64,000 bases of DNA from Latrodectus hesperus (Eukaryota; Arthropoda; Arachnida; Araneae; Theridiidae): positions 12,891,814-12,955,813 of the forward strand of contig CM075852.1 in assembly GCA_037975125.1 (NCBI GenBank). The letters run 5' to 3'. Within the stretch, counting starts at the first letter, position 1, and each line of letters opens with the position of its first letter. Shown in pieces: positions 42,740-56,249 of the stretch. Made by a program: the position numbers and the translations under genes. The notes beneath the pieces were generated by a model. That model did no database searches, had not been told where the DNA came from, and worked only from the letters and a program-made list of their open reading frames with translations.

Positions 42740-45700
42740 CTTTAACTAAGTTTTAGAAATTGTCAATACTATTCCTAATTTTTCAATTTTGCATGTTGTT
42801 TATTGTTTAAACAACTATAAGTCATAAATATGGAACGTGTATAGACCATCCAAGTGTTAAATAAGTAAATTCATCCAATAGCAAGAAGTTAAGCTATACG
42901 TTATACAGCATTAAATATATGTTTCAGTTATATAAAGGAAAGTATATCACATTAGTCGTGAATAAATACCAAAAATTCTCCTGAAACTTTTATAGCAACG
43001 CGAAATGAAAAAATAAGTTTCATTTTATACTATCTCTCAACCATTTATCGAAAAGAAGCTGAGTTCATTACTAGAAATAGGAAAATTTGCTAACGTGAAT
43101 TTTATTTTATCATTATTTTTATAAGTAATTGAATTATATTTTAGCAAACTTTTACCAGTTTGCTAGAACAGAATCAAAGAACAGAATTTTAAAAGAAGTG
43201 GCAGAATTCTACTTTTTGATTCATGAATTATTTCTCTATATTCAAGAATTCAATAATCATATCTTACTTTTAAAAGTAAAATTTTTTTAAAGATATTTTT
43301 CGAATATTTTAAAGTGAGCACCCATGTGGGGCGAAAGATCAAAACACAGAATTGTGGTTGTGTTTTAAAATTTTTTCGATTGTATAAAAAAGAAATATGA
43401 TTTACTGTTTTCTGGATATAATGAGATAATCAAAACTAATGAAATAGTCAAAAAATGTGAAAAATTTGGGAAACATTTTCGATGCAAATTCAAATTCAAA
43501 ATGCAAATTCAAATTCAAAATGGGATGCAAATTCGCATCTCTAGAAAATAACGAAATTATTTTCTAGAGATGCGAATTTGCTTAATATGGCAACCTAATA
43601 TGTTAATACATATAGTGAAAGAAATTTACCGACAAAGTTTGCAGTTAGAAAAAAAATATATTCAATACATAAAGTACATACTCATAGAGCAATATATGTA
43701 ACCAGAATTATGAAACAAAAATATATTAGACTAAAAAATGTTTTATTAATTTATTATAATCTAAACATCGCGCTGTGCTTCTATATTGAAGCCTTTAGTT
43801 TAAACAGAATATGTTTATTGAGAAGTATTTTTCAGTAATCATTGGCAATTATTCAGTCCTGAAGAAAAAACTGCAAAACATAAACATCTTAAAATAATAA
43901 AATAAAAATATTATTTGGTTGACTATAAAATATAATAAATATTAGTTTTTGTACTAAAGGAAATGGGTGCGTAGAATTTGCTTGAATACTGTTCTATTTT
44001 CGATTTAATAATCATTGAAAATAAAATATGGCATAGTTTATTAATTAACGGTTTCATAATTTATGGATTGTTTTTGTACTGATCTAAATAAAACAAGAGA
44101 AAAATGGGTCTTTCCAATTTTAATTTCAAAAAATTAAAATGAATGGTTGCAGAGTATTTCTGTCTAAAGATATAAGATGAATTGTTAAATAATATTAAGC
44201 ACATTTGTGAGAACATAAAAGATTTTTAAAAATTAAGAAAGATCTATTTTCGTTTTATTGATTACTGAAACAAACAATCATAGAATCAACTAATTAAAGA
44301 TGATCAATTAATTATGGAAAAATCTCATAAGTGCAATGCATAAAAATAATCCTCTCATTTTTAATAAGCGATTAATGATCCGAAATATTTCATGCCTTTA
44401 TTCAGTAAAAATAATTAGTATTTTATTTCATTTTATTTCATTAAAATAAAATTTTATTTTTATAACTAAATTAAATTATATGTAATTAAATAAAAATTTT
44501 ATTTAAAATTTTTTTTAGTTTTCAAACTTATTAATTGGGAAAATATTTTAGTCAAATATTATACAAGAAATATTTTGCTTTAGCAGTAAAAATGTTTCAT
44601 ATAAATTAATGAAATTATGTTACGATAGTTGAATTTTAAAAAAAAATATGTGTTGCTTTAACATCATTTTTAATAGAAAATATTTAGGAATTCAATAGAA
44701 ACATTTAAAACTATACGTATTTGAATATTTAAAAAAATTCCACACTTATTTTATTCAAGTGTAAATTAATAATTCATTAATTGTTAATTGTAATCTGTCA
44801 CGAAATGTATGCGTTTTGGACTTTTTCATCGGTAAAATGTCATTATTCTACAGCTAATTCCCGCAATTTTATTTAGTTATAGTTGTTAATGATATACGAA
44901 AATACTTTTCACGAACATTCACAATGATATGGATTAAATAGTGTAAGTCGACTTGTGATTTTAAGAACTGGTAAAATTACGAGCTAAGCACTTGGGATAG
45001 TGTGTTTATTGTGTAATCCACCAACCACGTTTAATTTACATCACAGGTAAATATTACATGGTGTTATCAGTGCCATAATTTTACAGTTTAGTAGTTCTGA
45101 GTTTTAAAGATTATAGAGTATTTAATATTTAAACATATTATGAAGAGTAAGTTTTATGATTTCAATTGAATAAATGCTTTGAAATATTTCATAGTTTCAA
45201 AATTAAATACTCGTAATCAGTAATTTCAGAGTTATATTACGATAAATGGAATGCATTCTGATATTTATAATGTTGTATTAGGTTAAATAATAATTGAAAA
45301 ATCCAAATATTTTAAAGTTGTAATTTATTTATTCAATGAAAATTATCAGAAAAGTTAAAAGTATAAGAATTTGAGTGAATAATTAAATGCCAATGGTTGG
45401 TCGACCTAATCTTGTTGTTTATTTAAAGCACTTGACACAAATTTGATATTTAATTCAAAAATTTTTCTTTTGCTTATTTTTCTTAATTGTCTTGAATATA
45501 TAGAAAGTAAAAAGAATAACAATTAACGATCTTATTTTAAATAATTGGGAACTCAAGTCATATTTCTTATTCAAGGAATTGTTTTATAAATTTTAAGCAA
45601 TGTATTTTTTACGGTTTTTAAGAAGATCTCTTTTTATTAAAATATAAATGCACAATATTCATATCACATAACATTAATTCGATAAGAGCTACTGAATATG

Positions 45701-47090
45701 TCTTCTATTATTTTTATAGGTTTGATTATAAATATATAATATCACATAAGCGAATTCTTAAACCCTATTGAGGTATTAAACAATCTTTCTCTGCGCTTAG
45801 GTGTACCTAAAATACTGGTTTGGTTTGCAAAGAATCCTTTATTTTGGATATTTTAATGGTGTTAAAATATATACTTTTATGTTCTTATCATTCAAACTTA
45901 AATTAAAAGTAGACATTTCTTTCTGTTCATTTCTGACGGATAAAATAGGAAATAGTGTCATTCATTAGAATATTAGTGAACATGGTTCATTAGAGTATTA
46001 GAAAATCCTTCGCGCAATAAAAATTAGCATTATTTATTTACTCACAAAAAATCAGCAGTATAGGCTCGAAACCTTATTCATTCAGGGCAATGCTATGATA
46101 TTGACTCAAGAAGCTGTCGGAAGTTACTTGAAGAAAATTTCAGCCCAGTTGCCTCTACAATCACCTATAATCATTAAATTATTACAACAGCAGATTTTTG
46201 TGCACAAACTAACTTTTCCATCCTGCCTCATCCATGTTCATGTCTACTAATTTATGCAGCCAAATTATTCTATGGAATTATTCAGAATATGCTTCAAACC
46301 AATTGCTTAAGATTTAAATCTGGAATCATAACGTATGACTATTATTAGAAATTCAAACAATTTTAAGTCCCATATTGTGCAAATGATACAGGATGGCTAC
46401 AATTATTCATCAAGTAACACAACAAAATCATTTCCATTTAATGATTGACTTCCTAATTTCATGATAAGCAATTATCCAGCTTTATCAGATGTTCTAGTCT
46501 GTACTGTATAGAAAAAGCGTTCACATTTTTTAAAACGGCAACACCGTTTTTCAGGATGCCTAGTGTACAATTTGGGTCCATCAGCTATCAAATATGTTAT
46601 TTAATTGCATATTAGAAATGCAGTAGCCGATGCAATGCTCTAAATGAAAGCATTCGAGTCGATCTTTCCGAACCGTATTCTGTCCACGACAATTTTGATG
46701 CATTATTCTCAAAGGCATACCAGTCATGCATCCAATATTAATTTTTAAAGCGTTATACATCTACTAAATATGCCTAATTCAATCAAAAATCTTTGATATT
46801 TGTAATTAAATAGACCCAATCAATATTTCTTTGGTACATGGTTAAAGATTACTCCTGAAATTATATACTTTTTTTCATACATTGATAGTTATGAAATGTT
46901 CTGTATATTTTAATTAAACTACCATTTGTGTTGGTGAGTTTGTTGTTGTTTCCCCAACATACTTCTTTTTACCCATCTGAATATAATTAAAGTTTGTTAT
47001 AACAATATTGCAATATAACAATAGTTTCATAAAAAAAGTTTTAATATAAATAACTTTAATGCAGAAAATAGTATAGTGCTCAGTATATTT
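42740..47090. other. AT-rich stretch, one hairpin, no gene seen
   Basis: Apart from the inverted repeat at 43527-43581 I see no supportable feature. 46040-46720 is slightly richer in GC and may be worn repeat. Confidence 0.55.
43527..43581. repeat. Perfect 25-bp inverted repeat, 5-base loop
   Basis: Arms 43527-43551 and 43557-43581 are exact complements (GCAAATTCGCATCTCTAGAA... and its reverse) with CGAAA between. Direct repeats of CAAATTCAAATTCAAAATG precede it. Confidence 0.92.
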
Positions 47091-47102
47091 ACATACATTC
47101 TC

Positions 47103-47470
47103 GGGGCCGTGGCAACCTAGTTGTTGGGGTATCGGCACATCCGTCCGGATGGGCGGGGTTCGATTCCCATACCGCCCAGACACATCAAGTGCATGCGAAA
47201 TACGTGCTGATTAAATCTGTGGAATCAAAAGTCTCGTGGTCGGTCTTTGGGTAGTTACCATGGGTCTGGAGAAAATTTCTACCCCCAGACCAATGTCAAA
47301 AATTGTGGGAATTGATCCTCTAGTGGCGCCATTTTTCGGAGGAGCTTAGAACAAATCATACTTTCAACTTCGTGGTGCTCTTGTTAAATGAAAGTCACAC
47401 TCCACTGACTTAAATTCGCCTAGCCAACGGCTTAGTGAGCTTGGGTTGTCCAAGTGTCATAAGTAACAAC
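47103..47470 (+). mobile_element. tRNA-derived SINE, family 2, with 12-bp duplication
   Basis: GGCCGTGGCAACCTAGTTG head, GGGGTTCGATTCCCATACCG B box, family body and a GTAACAACAC tail. Flanks ACATACATTCTC at 47091-47102 and 47471-47482 are a perfect 12-bp target duplication. Confidence 0.93.
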
Positions 47471-49177
47471 ACATACATTCTCTGCTTCCAGATTCTAGAT
47501 AGTTGCATATCTACTTTAAAAGAGCTTTTCAGACAACAGCGATCGATTCGCGTCTACAGAGATTTCAACACCAGACTATTCCAGCAGACACTTATTCCAG
47601 CGCGTATGAACTAAACGCTGTGGTGGAGGTTATCAGGTTGGATATGCAATATGTGTGTTTTTAGACATTAATATTTCAGAATCACTGCGATACAACAAGA
47701 AAATTCAATCTCCTGGATCTTTTAAACTCCATGATTGCCTGTCATGGTTTTCAGATCCCAACAAATGTTATCAGCAATAACATGTAATGATTTTTAACAT
47801 CACATTTTACATTCATGAATTCGAACGAAGCAAATTCATTCACGTGCGATAGATGTATTTCCTTATTATAAGGAGTACAACACAAATTTTACTGAAGCAA
47901 CAAACATTCAAATACAACTGTCAAACACGAGATTAACGATTCATACATTATTTGTTTACACATTATTAAGATAATATTGTTCGTATTTGATTTGTACTCA
48001 TCTCATCTTTACCAGCTTTCGAATGCTATTAATTTGTATATCACTCAAACTAGATGTTAGCTACGTGCCAATTTTATGTTTTAGAGATTTAATAGCCAAT
48101 GGAATAAATAAGCTTATTTTAATGTTCTATACATTAGAAAAATAATTATGAACTGTACACAGACCATGATATTTAAACTACGAATTATATAATTGTTCAT
48201 ACAAATTTACATGATGCACATCAAAAATAAAATGGATGCGTTTACTATCGAATATGAAAATCTAAATTTTTATTCTAGATTTGCATCAGAATGAAATTAT
48301 AAAGGACAAACAATTAATTAAATTTTTATTTTTCTAAGCAAATTTGGACAGCTAAAAATCTTAAATATGACTATTTCATTGTGTTTACTACGACTTCATT
48401 TAATCTATTATTAACAAAATATAAAAAAGTGCGAATTTAATACTAGAACAATTTGATATTTTGCAGAAATATGTTAAATTATTAGTACTTTATACATGGT
48501 AAAATGTTTAGCGAACAAGAAAGTCCATGTTTAATGTTTATGAAAAAATATATATTTAAATAGAAATACAAAAAGTGCATTTTAGTAAACTAATTTTTTT
48601 GTATTTTTGCTCATCGAAAGTAAATAATTCTACTTTCATATTCTATTCAATACATTTTTCGTTCATGGCCTGTTAATAAGCAAAATATAAAATAAAATTT
48701 AATGCTAGAAATATTTAGTGTTCCACAAAAAGTTTATTAAATTCTTTGGATTTTACATATGCAAATAGTTTAGGAAACAAGATATTAAGCATTTTCTGCT
48801 TGTGTGTGTGGAAATATTATATTTAATCACTTATGAAAATATATACATTTAAATAGTTTATTAACACCATTTTCGTATTTCTAAGTTATTTTGCATTTTT
48901 CTTTATCGAAAGTCAATAACACTCATTTTATATTCCAGTCAGTATTTCAATTATATGCATTTTGTTTCAATCTATTATATTCTAGTCAACCATTGTAATC
49001 AATATTTCTAGTTTTATAACTTATTTTGAAGAAAATATAAAATAGTTTAAAATTAATGCTAAAACAATTTGGTGTAACACTGAAATCATATCAAATTCTT
49101 AGTATTTTATACACGGAAAAAATTTAGGAAACAAGATGTTAAGCATTTTATGTTTGGAAATTTTCCATGTTTAACGG

Positions 49178-49183
<6 letters not shown>

Positions 49184-49258
<75 letters not shown>
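49184..49258. repeat. (AT)n microsatellite
   Basis: About 37 AT units, 43 bp from the tail end of a SINE. Confidence 0.98.
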
Positions 49259-49259
<1 letters not shown>

Positions 49260-49301
49260 CCCAATCCCATTATAAGAATTTGATTTTACAATTTAATATT
49301 T

Positions 49302-49569
49302 GTTGTCGTGTGCCAGCTAGGCTGGAAGTATAGGGTGTGCTGCTCCACTTTTTCAACTGAACCATATTTTGGTGTGGAGTCCGACTTCTTCAGTACACAC
49401 ATACCATAGGGACCCGTTTATAGGGTAGGCAACCATTCACACCACATTCATACAAGGAAAGGACAAAGACAAGATAGATATAAAGTACATCCATGCCCGA
49501 ACCGGGATTCGAACCCAGGACCTCCCTATCCGTAGTCAGGGACTCTGATCACTAGACAAGGCGGGCGGC
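49302..49569 (-). mobile_element. tRNA-derived SINE, family 4
   Basis: Reads on the minus strand like the copy at 24724-24996: TGTCTAGTGATCAGAG head, GGGTTCGAATCCCGG B box, CTTTGTCCTTTCCTTGTATG body and a GACAAC tail. Flanks TTTAATATTT (49292-49301) and AATAATATTT (49570-49579) match at 8 of 10. Confidence 0.88.
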
Positions 49570-49669
49570 AATAATATTTAATTTATGTCATTAAAATCAT
49601 TAAAATTCAGTTCTGATTTTAATGATAAATGATCTTTTTAGCAACAAAATCCATTTTTTGAAGCGGTGT

Positions 49670-49775
49670 TAACAGCTGAATAGCTCAGTAGTTCGCGGGT
49701 TGGACTCTCACCTCGGGTATGGATATTTGGAGCGGCTCAGAATTCTGTTTTAACTGCAGGTCTCTGTCTAATCAA
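49670..49775 (+). mobile_element. tRNA-like fragment, possible SINE head
   Basis: GCTGAATAGCTCAGTAGTTC resembles a tRNA D-arm and A box, followed by GGACTCTCACCTCGGG. No good B box and no acceptor stem, so it is not a tRNA gene. Confidence 0.35.
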
Positions 49776-50357
49776 CCATTTATGTATAAGTGAGTATACA
49801 AAATAATTTTTTTGATTATTAAAAAAATAATTATTATTCATTACGATATTTCTGAAATTTCAAATAATGACGATGGCATAAGCTCACAATAGCATTAAAA
49901 ATGCGAGTCAAACGATTTTAAGACAATTGTAAGGTTTTATGCATTTGGAATAAATATTCTAAAAAAAATAAGGAAGACATCACTTTATTTTAATTTTGTG
50001 AAAATTCTTATTAACAGAGAAAACAATGTTTATTTTTTATAATTGCACATAAATGAGATTATGAGATAGGCTACACTTTGAATTTTTGGCACAGGTGCTG
50101 TATAATCCACGGTTACAAATTCTGAGTTTTTTTGGCGACGTCGAAATGTTGCCAAGATGTCGTCATTGAGACGTAATGCCGCGCGAATATGTTGTAATTG
50201 TGACGTAATAAAATCATTTTCGAAAAACTTTACATACCTAAATATTAAATTTAAACCTGATAAATAAAGAGCGTGAGTATATATTATTGAAATAATGAGA
50301 TTTAAAAAATAATGAAACATTCGAACAGAAATTGAAACATTAGAAAATACAAATATT

Positions 50358-50412
50358 TTCCTTATTCTTATTCGTTTCTGAAATTACTTCGGAAACGAAT
50401 GCGAATAAGGAA
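50358..50412. repeat. Inverted repeat, 21-bp arms
   Basis: Arms 50358-50378 and 50392-50412 match at 19 of 21 around a 13-base spacer. Confidence 0.85.
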
Positions 50413-50733
50413 GATATGGGAACTTCGAAAAAGTAAATCTCAGTTTTAAGAAAATCATAATACGAATTCTAACGAAAATTCCAGAAGAATCCGAACACGA
50501 ATAATAATGAAAAATAAAGCAACATTCGGAAAAGAATAAATATGAATTATTAAGTACAAATTAAACTGTTTAATAGAATATCTTTAAGAAATTAAATACA
50601 GAAACAATAATTTTAAAAATGTATTTACAAATTGTATAGTATTTTATAGTAATAATATAAATTATAAGAATGCCATACACATAAACTAAAGAATGTATCG
50701 GCACAATTTTAATTCAATTACAACACACAACAC

Positions 50734-50798
50734 AGTTTAAATTGAATTTAAAGAATTAAAATCGATACAATTTTAATTCTTTAAATTCAATTTAAACT
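50734..50798. repeat. Perfect 29-bp inverted repeat, 7-base loop
   Basis: Arms 50734-50762 and 50770-50798 are exact complements, AT-rich, with CGATACA between. Confidence 0.92.
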
Positions 50799-52599
50799 TT
50801 TAAAATAATGAAAAAGAGCAATAGAACCTGGAATTTAAGTATCCAAAATGTCAAGCAAATTGTAAAACACACTAAAAAAAATCTTACAATTAACTCGCAA
50901 AAATTTCTAGTAAAATGCTGAAATGAAACAAAATGTTCTAAATTTCTTCGCGATGACGTAAACACTAGGGTTGTTAAAATTGAATTTTCAACTTAACTCT
51001 TATTGGTCTTCATCTGTATGACGTAATAATAATCAGGTTACCAGATACAAATGAATATCCGCCAAAAAATCGCCAATCTCAGAATTTGGCGCATGGATTA
51101 TACGGCACCTGTGCCGGCTTTTTCATTTAAAAGTGTTAAAAACATTAAAAATTCTACCGTAAAATATTCACAACAAAAGTTAAAAACAATAAAGCTTTTT
51201 AAGTGGTATTATAATATTGATCATTCTCTCTCTCCCTCTCTCATATATTTGAGCTTCAAACATATAAATATTTTAAACAGATTAAATAAAAGACTACTCA
51301 ATTTTCATTCGTACTGAAATTTCAAATTACCATGACTAAAAATTCAATTACCTTTTTCACTTAGGATTATAAGAATATTCTTGATAATGGCATAAATGGT
51401 TAGTCCTTCTTATTTACTCTAATATAATTTCAGCTTAGTACTTATTCTAGTTATTTATTATGAATGGAAAATAGGGATACATAATTAAGTTAGCCCTGTT
51501 GCTTGAATAATATATGTGAGTATAACATAAAATTTACATTAAAATAGAGCTCTACCTTTGAAAATTATTTACTGGTATGTATATATACTATTTGTGAATT
51601 AGTAAACATTTCCGTGCGCTAATATAATTCATTTTCAAAAAGAGGTACACGCGAAGAGTAAACAATGACATTAATAACAAGCTCTTTATTTATGTAACAA
51701 GAATACAGAACAATTATAATACAATTACTTTGTTAACAGTTTATTTGTTAATAATACATTTTTGAGAGAAGAGAGTTCCTACATCAATAAATATAGCTAC
51801 CTACTGCAGAATTGAAATTCAATTTATTCTCTCATTGCTTACTATAGCACTCAATACTGTTTCACGCGAAAGTTAGAGCACTAATTGGATCAACAAACAG
51901 GGAATTAAAAAACAAATTAGGCTAGTAAAACTTAACCTTCATTTGTTTGTAAGACGACAGTTAAGTGATAAAGCTGCAATCTGATGATGGCATAAATTTA
52001 TAAGAATTTCCGCGAACAAAAAAAGAAAGGCTTTCATTATTTATTTTCGTGCAGTAAAAATAATTTATTTGAATGTAGCGCTACCAAGATTAAAAGCAAT
52101 AAAAAAAAACATTTGCTAGGAATAAATGAATGGACGGAAGGGACTTCAATGTAAGAGAGAAATTGTGGTTTAAAAAATGAATGCATTATGTAATTTGTCG
52201 GATAATATCACTGTACAACCTTGGCCTTAAACATTGTTCTTACAATAAAATTAATACGCGTTGATAGCCCCATATTATGCCCACAGAAAAGAATGGTTTG
52301 TTCGAAGCATAAAACAATAGCTAACGAATAGCGTAGCTGGACAGAATTTAAAATCCTATCTTAAAAGCTAAATTGTACCGCAACAATTACATAAAACCCT
52401 TTGATTTTTGAATGCAAGAAAATTTTATACATTTTCCTCTACAAATACAAAATTAAAATTAATTAAGAAAGTAAATTTATCAAAAATTTTATCTTTGAAA
52501 GCGTTTTTAAATTTTTGCTAAGTTTTTTGCAGTTAAAATAAATTTTGAACCAAAGGAAAAATTAAAATTATTTTTAGTGATTTTAATTATTTATACTTC

Positions 52600-52760
52600 T
52601 ATACGAGAATGACGAGTTGGTCTTCGGTTCAACAGTGCGTGCGTTCGAATCTCATCTTAAATGTTTGTAGTAGTTCGGAATCCGCATTTAATCCCAATCT
52701 AATTAGTCTACGTGGAAAATAACCGCTCACCGACAAACAAACCAAACCATTTACACGTCA
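52600..52760 (+). mobile_element. Worn tRNA-derived SINE, family 5
   Basis: GTTGGTCTTCGGTTCAACAG and GCGTTCGAATCTCATCTT (B box) are shared with the minus-strand copy at 56250-56425, as is GGAATCCGCATTTAA. The 5' end is degraded. Confidence 0.5.
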
Positions 52761-53123
52761 ATGTTCTTAATGTGTTAATAGAACAATTAATGAGTCATCG
52801 TTAAAAATCTTCGTTTCTTGAAAAACTAATGTTTTCCTCTTATACCTAATCGATATTTTTGATAGAGGAATCAGTAATAATTATTAAATATGCCGCAATA
52901 TGTTCCTCAATATTTATTTTGTTCACCTGCTGTTCTCATAAGACATTATCATGTACTGCATTCTGTGTGTGTGTGAATTTAAGTTTTTATGTAAAACAAA
53001 AAATATATTATGCATTTTATTTAAGATAGTTTAAAGAGTGGATTTAGAAAATAAAGCTTAATTAATTAAATTTTGAATTACTCGATGTCGAAATCTACAG
53101 ATATTGATAGGGATACCATAAAA

Positions 53124-53226
<103 letters not shown>

Positions 53227-54559
53227 GGAATGAAATGAGAGTCACAACAGGATGTTTGTCGTTGGTTATTAGAATAAAAGCAATTTTTCCTCTACAACTT
53301 TTTGGTGCAGCATTTATCATTAAATTAAATTGTTAATTAACTCTGATTTGGGCTCCCTGAACATTTGCTTACACCGCAATGTAATTAATTTAAATGATAT
53401 AACATAGCCTTTTGGAACTTTTTCGTTTAAAAAACGGTGGCATCAGGTTTTTTTCTTAGTTTTAAAATTATCATCTATCCGTAATTGGCTAGTAATAAAG
53501 AAAAAAATATTTATGGCATGGAATTTTCCCCCAATTTCTACACTCTACAGTTTGTTTTAAAAACCACAATATTAATCCTTTTTTTTGTGATTTATGAAGA
53601 ATTATTCCTTCCACGCGTATTGAAGCGTATATGTTTACGCTTTTTCCCACTAAGTCGCTGATAGGAATAACACTCGTACAAGAATGAAAAAGAATTCTAA
53701 TTTCGAAATTTGTAAAATCCTAGAATACGTAACATGTATAGCGCGATTTTTCAAAATGTCACAAACGGTGAAACGAGGCGTTAATTTTTGTTGCCAAACA
53801 GTTGCCAATGACAAAATGATGTTTTTGCGATTTTCTCTAAGAATTGGCTCAAACAAAAAAGAAAGAAAATGGTAATCTCAAAATGGCAAGAACATAAATA
53901 TACCATGAAAAAAAAACGTAGATAAATCATAAATTTAAAATGTTAAAACGCAATATGGCAACTGCAAATGGCTTAAAATGTTAATGATGACTTAAAAACA
54001 ATAACCCACCAAACAACTACAATCACAAAATTTATGGCACTTCCAAATGTCGCCAAATCCACTGTGTAACATAAATTAGGATTAAGCCCCAATACTTAAT
54101 GACTTCGTAACTGAAATGTATCTTCAAGTATTTAACATCAAATTTGATTTATTTTTTAGTTGATATGTACACGAGACTACAGTTCGTGATGCAAATCAAC
54201 GTTCAGAACCAAACTAAATAAAAAAAATATCGTTTAAAAATAATGTACATGTTGTTGTTACTGATCTCGGGTCTAGACAATCCCCGTGAAACAGAAAATA
54301 TCCAAAATGCCTAACAAGGAATGTGAGAGTCCCACAGGACCTCATCCTTTTTAAAATTTGGACACACCAAAAAACGAGCAGGGGAAGTCCTGCAAGCTGC
54401 GCACCAATCGCAATAATACACAATAAAAAGGTTGATCTCTTTCTAAATCGTAATTTTCTCCCCAAGTTTTACATTCGCTGTGTATGTTTTCCATTGGTCC
54501 GCAAAAACTGGTGAGCTTGATCCGCTTTAATTAACTAAATCATGTTAAAGAAGATTATA

Positions 54560-55048
54560 CAGGGTGTCCAGAAAAGGACTCCCTGATTTCAAAATTAAAT
54601 ATCTCGAAAACAAAGATAGATAGAGGAATGCAGTAAAAGGTATGTTTATTGTGAAAGCTGTAAGAATTTTATACAGCAATTTGAAAAAATAGTTACAAAA
54701 GCTGCTAACAGATGGCGCTGTACGATGTACAGCTCAAATCAGCATACATAAATGAAATAATCGTATGAAAACATTCTTTCCAAAAAATCACATCACAATG
54801 TTTTCAATGCTAACCTCCTTTCACGCTTGAATGGTGGTACTGATCGCTCTGGGCTTCGACTATTTATACATTACGTATGACGATTACAGCGCCATCTATT
54901 TGCAACTTCTGTAACTATTATTTTCAAACTGATGTATTAAATTCTTACAGTTTTTACTATAAACATACCGTTTACTGCATTCTTCTATCGATCTTCGTTT
55001 TCGAGCTATTTAATTTTGAAATCAGGGAGTCCTTTTCTGGACACCCTG
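54560..55048. mobile_element. mariner-type element with long terminal inverted repeats
   Basis: The left end CAGGGTGTCCAGAAAAGGAC and the right-end complement are identical there, and the arms stay about 85-90 percent alike by eye for roughly 170 bp, to an AGATGGCGCTGTA block near the centre. TA lies on each side (54558-54559, 55049-55050). The roughly 140-bp middle has no transposase. Ends beginning CAGGGTGTCC with TA duplication fit the Tc1/mariner group. Right of the element TATG and AT repeats start at once. Confidence 0.88.
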
Positions 55049-55056
55049 TATGTATG

Positions 55057-55112
<56 letters not shown>
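55047..55112. repeat. (TATG)n and (AT)n microsatellite
   Basis: About three TATG units followed by 26 AT units, beginning at the right TA duplication of the mariner-type element. Confidence 0.96.
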
Positions 55113-55114
<2 letters not shown>

Positions 55115-55463
55115 GTCGATATTATATTTAATGATCCACTAAAAATACTGTGATTAAAAATGTTTCAGGTATTATTAAATTATGCGTACAATTTTATCTA
55201 GAACATGCTGTGTTATATGCAACTCTTTTAAAATTTAGTTGATTATAATAAAACTAATAGCTGAATTTTCTTAAAAACCAATTCAATAATTTAAACAACA
55301 TAATAACATTGCCTAGTTATTTTAAAAAAAGAAGTAAGCATTTATGTTTAAAAACATATTTCTAATTGATGATGCATCAGGGAGCCACACACTGATAAAA
55401 AAGTTAAGCAAACTTTGTTGGTCTACGAAACTGTCGGAACAGCTACTGACTCTTTCTTAGAGA

Positions 55464-55705
55464 CCAGCATGCCGAATTTCTGAGCTTGGTGACTTTTGGG
55501 GGGATTTTCTTCTTTATCTGGCAACCTGGATTTTTCTATTACGTCACAGAGATGGAGAGCTATGTGAACAATGAAGAATATTCTATTTTGGCAACCCTAG
55601 TATTTTTTATAACATCGCGAGACGTCGCAATACGTCATCTTAGCAACGTTTTCTCGTCGCCAAAAAATTCATATTTTGGCATGCTGGATTATACGCAGCT
55701 GTGTC
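55464..55705 (+). mobile_element. MITE copy G (GGCACAG family), left end truncated
   Basis: Begins inside the left terminal repeat (CCAGCATGCCGAATTTCTGA), runs through the family interior (CTGGCAACCTGG, ATTACGTCA, GCAACCCTAG, CGTCATCTTAGCAACG) and ends GGATTATACGCAGCTGTGTC. The 112-codon ORF from 55486 is a chance frame over it and the flank. Confidence 0.82.
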
Positions 55706-56249
55706 AAAGATCTGTAATATACTACAGTCTCCATCAACTGTTTTTGGTAATAATTCAAAATAGAAAAAAGAAAATTGCAACAAAAAAATTTCATAATGAA
55801 TCGTATCTACTAAAAAATTCATGAATTACGTTCACTTTAAGTCAACCTATAAATAAAAAGATACATGCGGAGAGTTTAATAATATCAATCAGAAAATTCC
55901 AAAGCATAATGAAAGTATACACAGTTTTATGTTCAGCATAATTTTGATTACAGTAAATTAGCCTCACTGAACAAACACGCGCTATCAAGCTACAATATTT
56001 CAGTAGAATATAAATTATTGTTCATATGTATTGCAGCCAAATTGCTTTTCGCCAAAAATATCTGATGTTGAAATATTCTATATTATATATCTGATGTTGA
56101 AATATTCTAGCTAGAGAGTTACCTCACTAAAATCAGTAGGTGTTTCTATTGTACAGAAAGAACTTCAAAGGTGAACTCATCTAAAAGAGAACATTTAGAT
56201 CAATCAGTTTCACATTTACATTCTATGGGGTGAGTGAGAACTTTTTATG

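Larger units (their letters stand above)
50088..51115 (-). mobile_element. MITE copy E/F (GGCACAG family), probably one copy interrupted
   Basis: 50088-50190 is the left part (GGCACAGGTGCTGTATAATC, then TTTTTTTGGCGACG and TTGCCAAGATG). 50945-51115 is the right part in the same orientation (CGCGATGACGTAAACACTAG, then GGCACCTGTGCC). About 750 bp of other sequence separates them. Outer flanks GAATTTTT (50080-50087) and GGCTTTTT (51116-51123) match at 6 of 8, as expected if a single element was split. The intervening part holds two inverted repeats. Confidence 0.65.

Noticed and set aside
54214..54514. ORFs on both strands before the mariner-type element
   Set aside because: No recognisable domain and no splice context; the slightly GC-richer sequence may be a worn repeat but no second copy is seen here.
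55486..55824. 112-codon ORF as a gene
   Set aside because: It lies over a truncated MITE and its flank; similar peptides appear from other copies because the DNA repeats.
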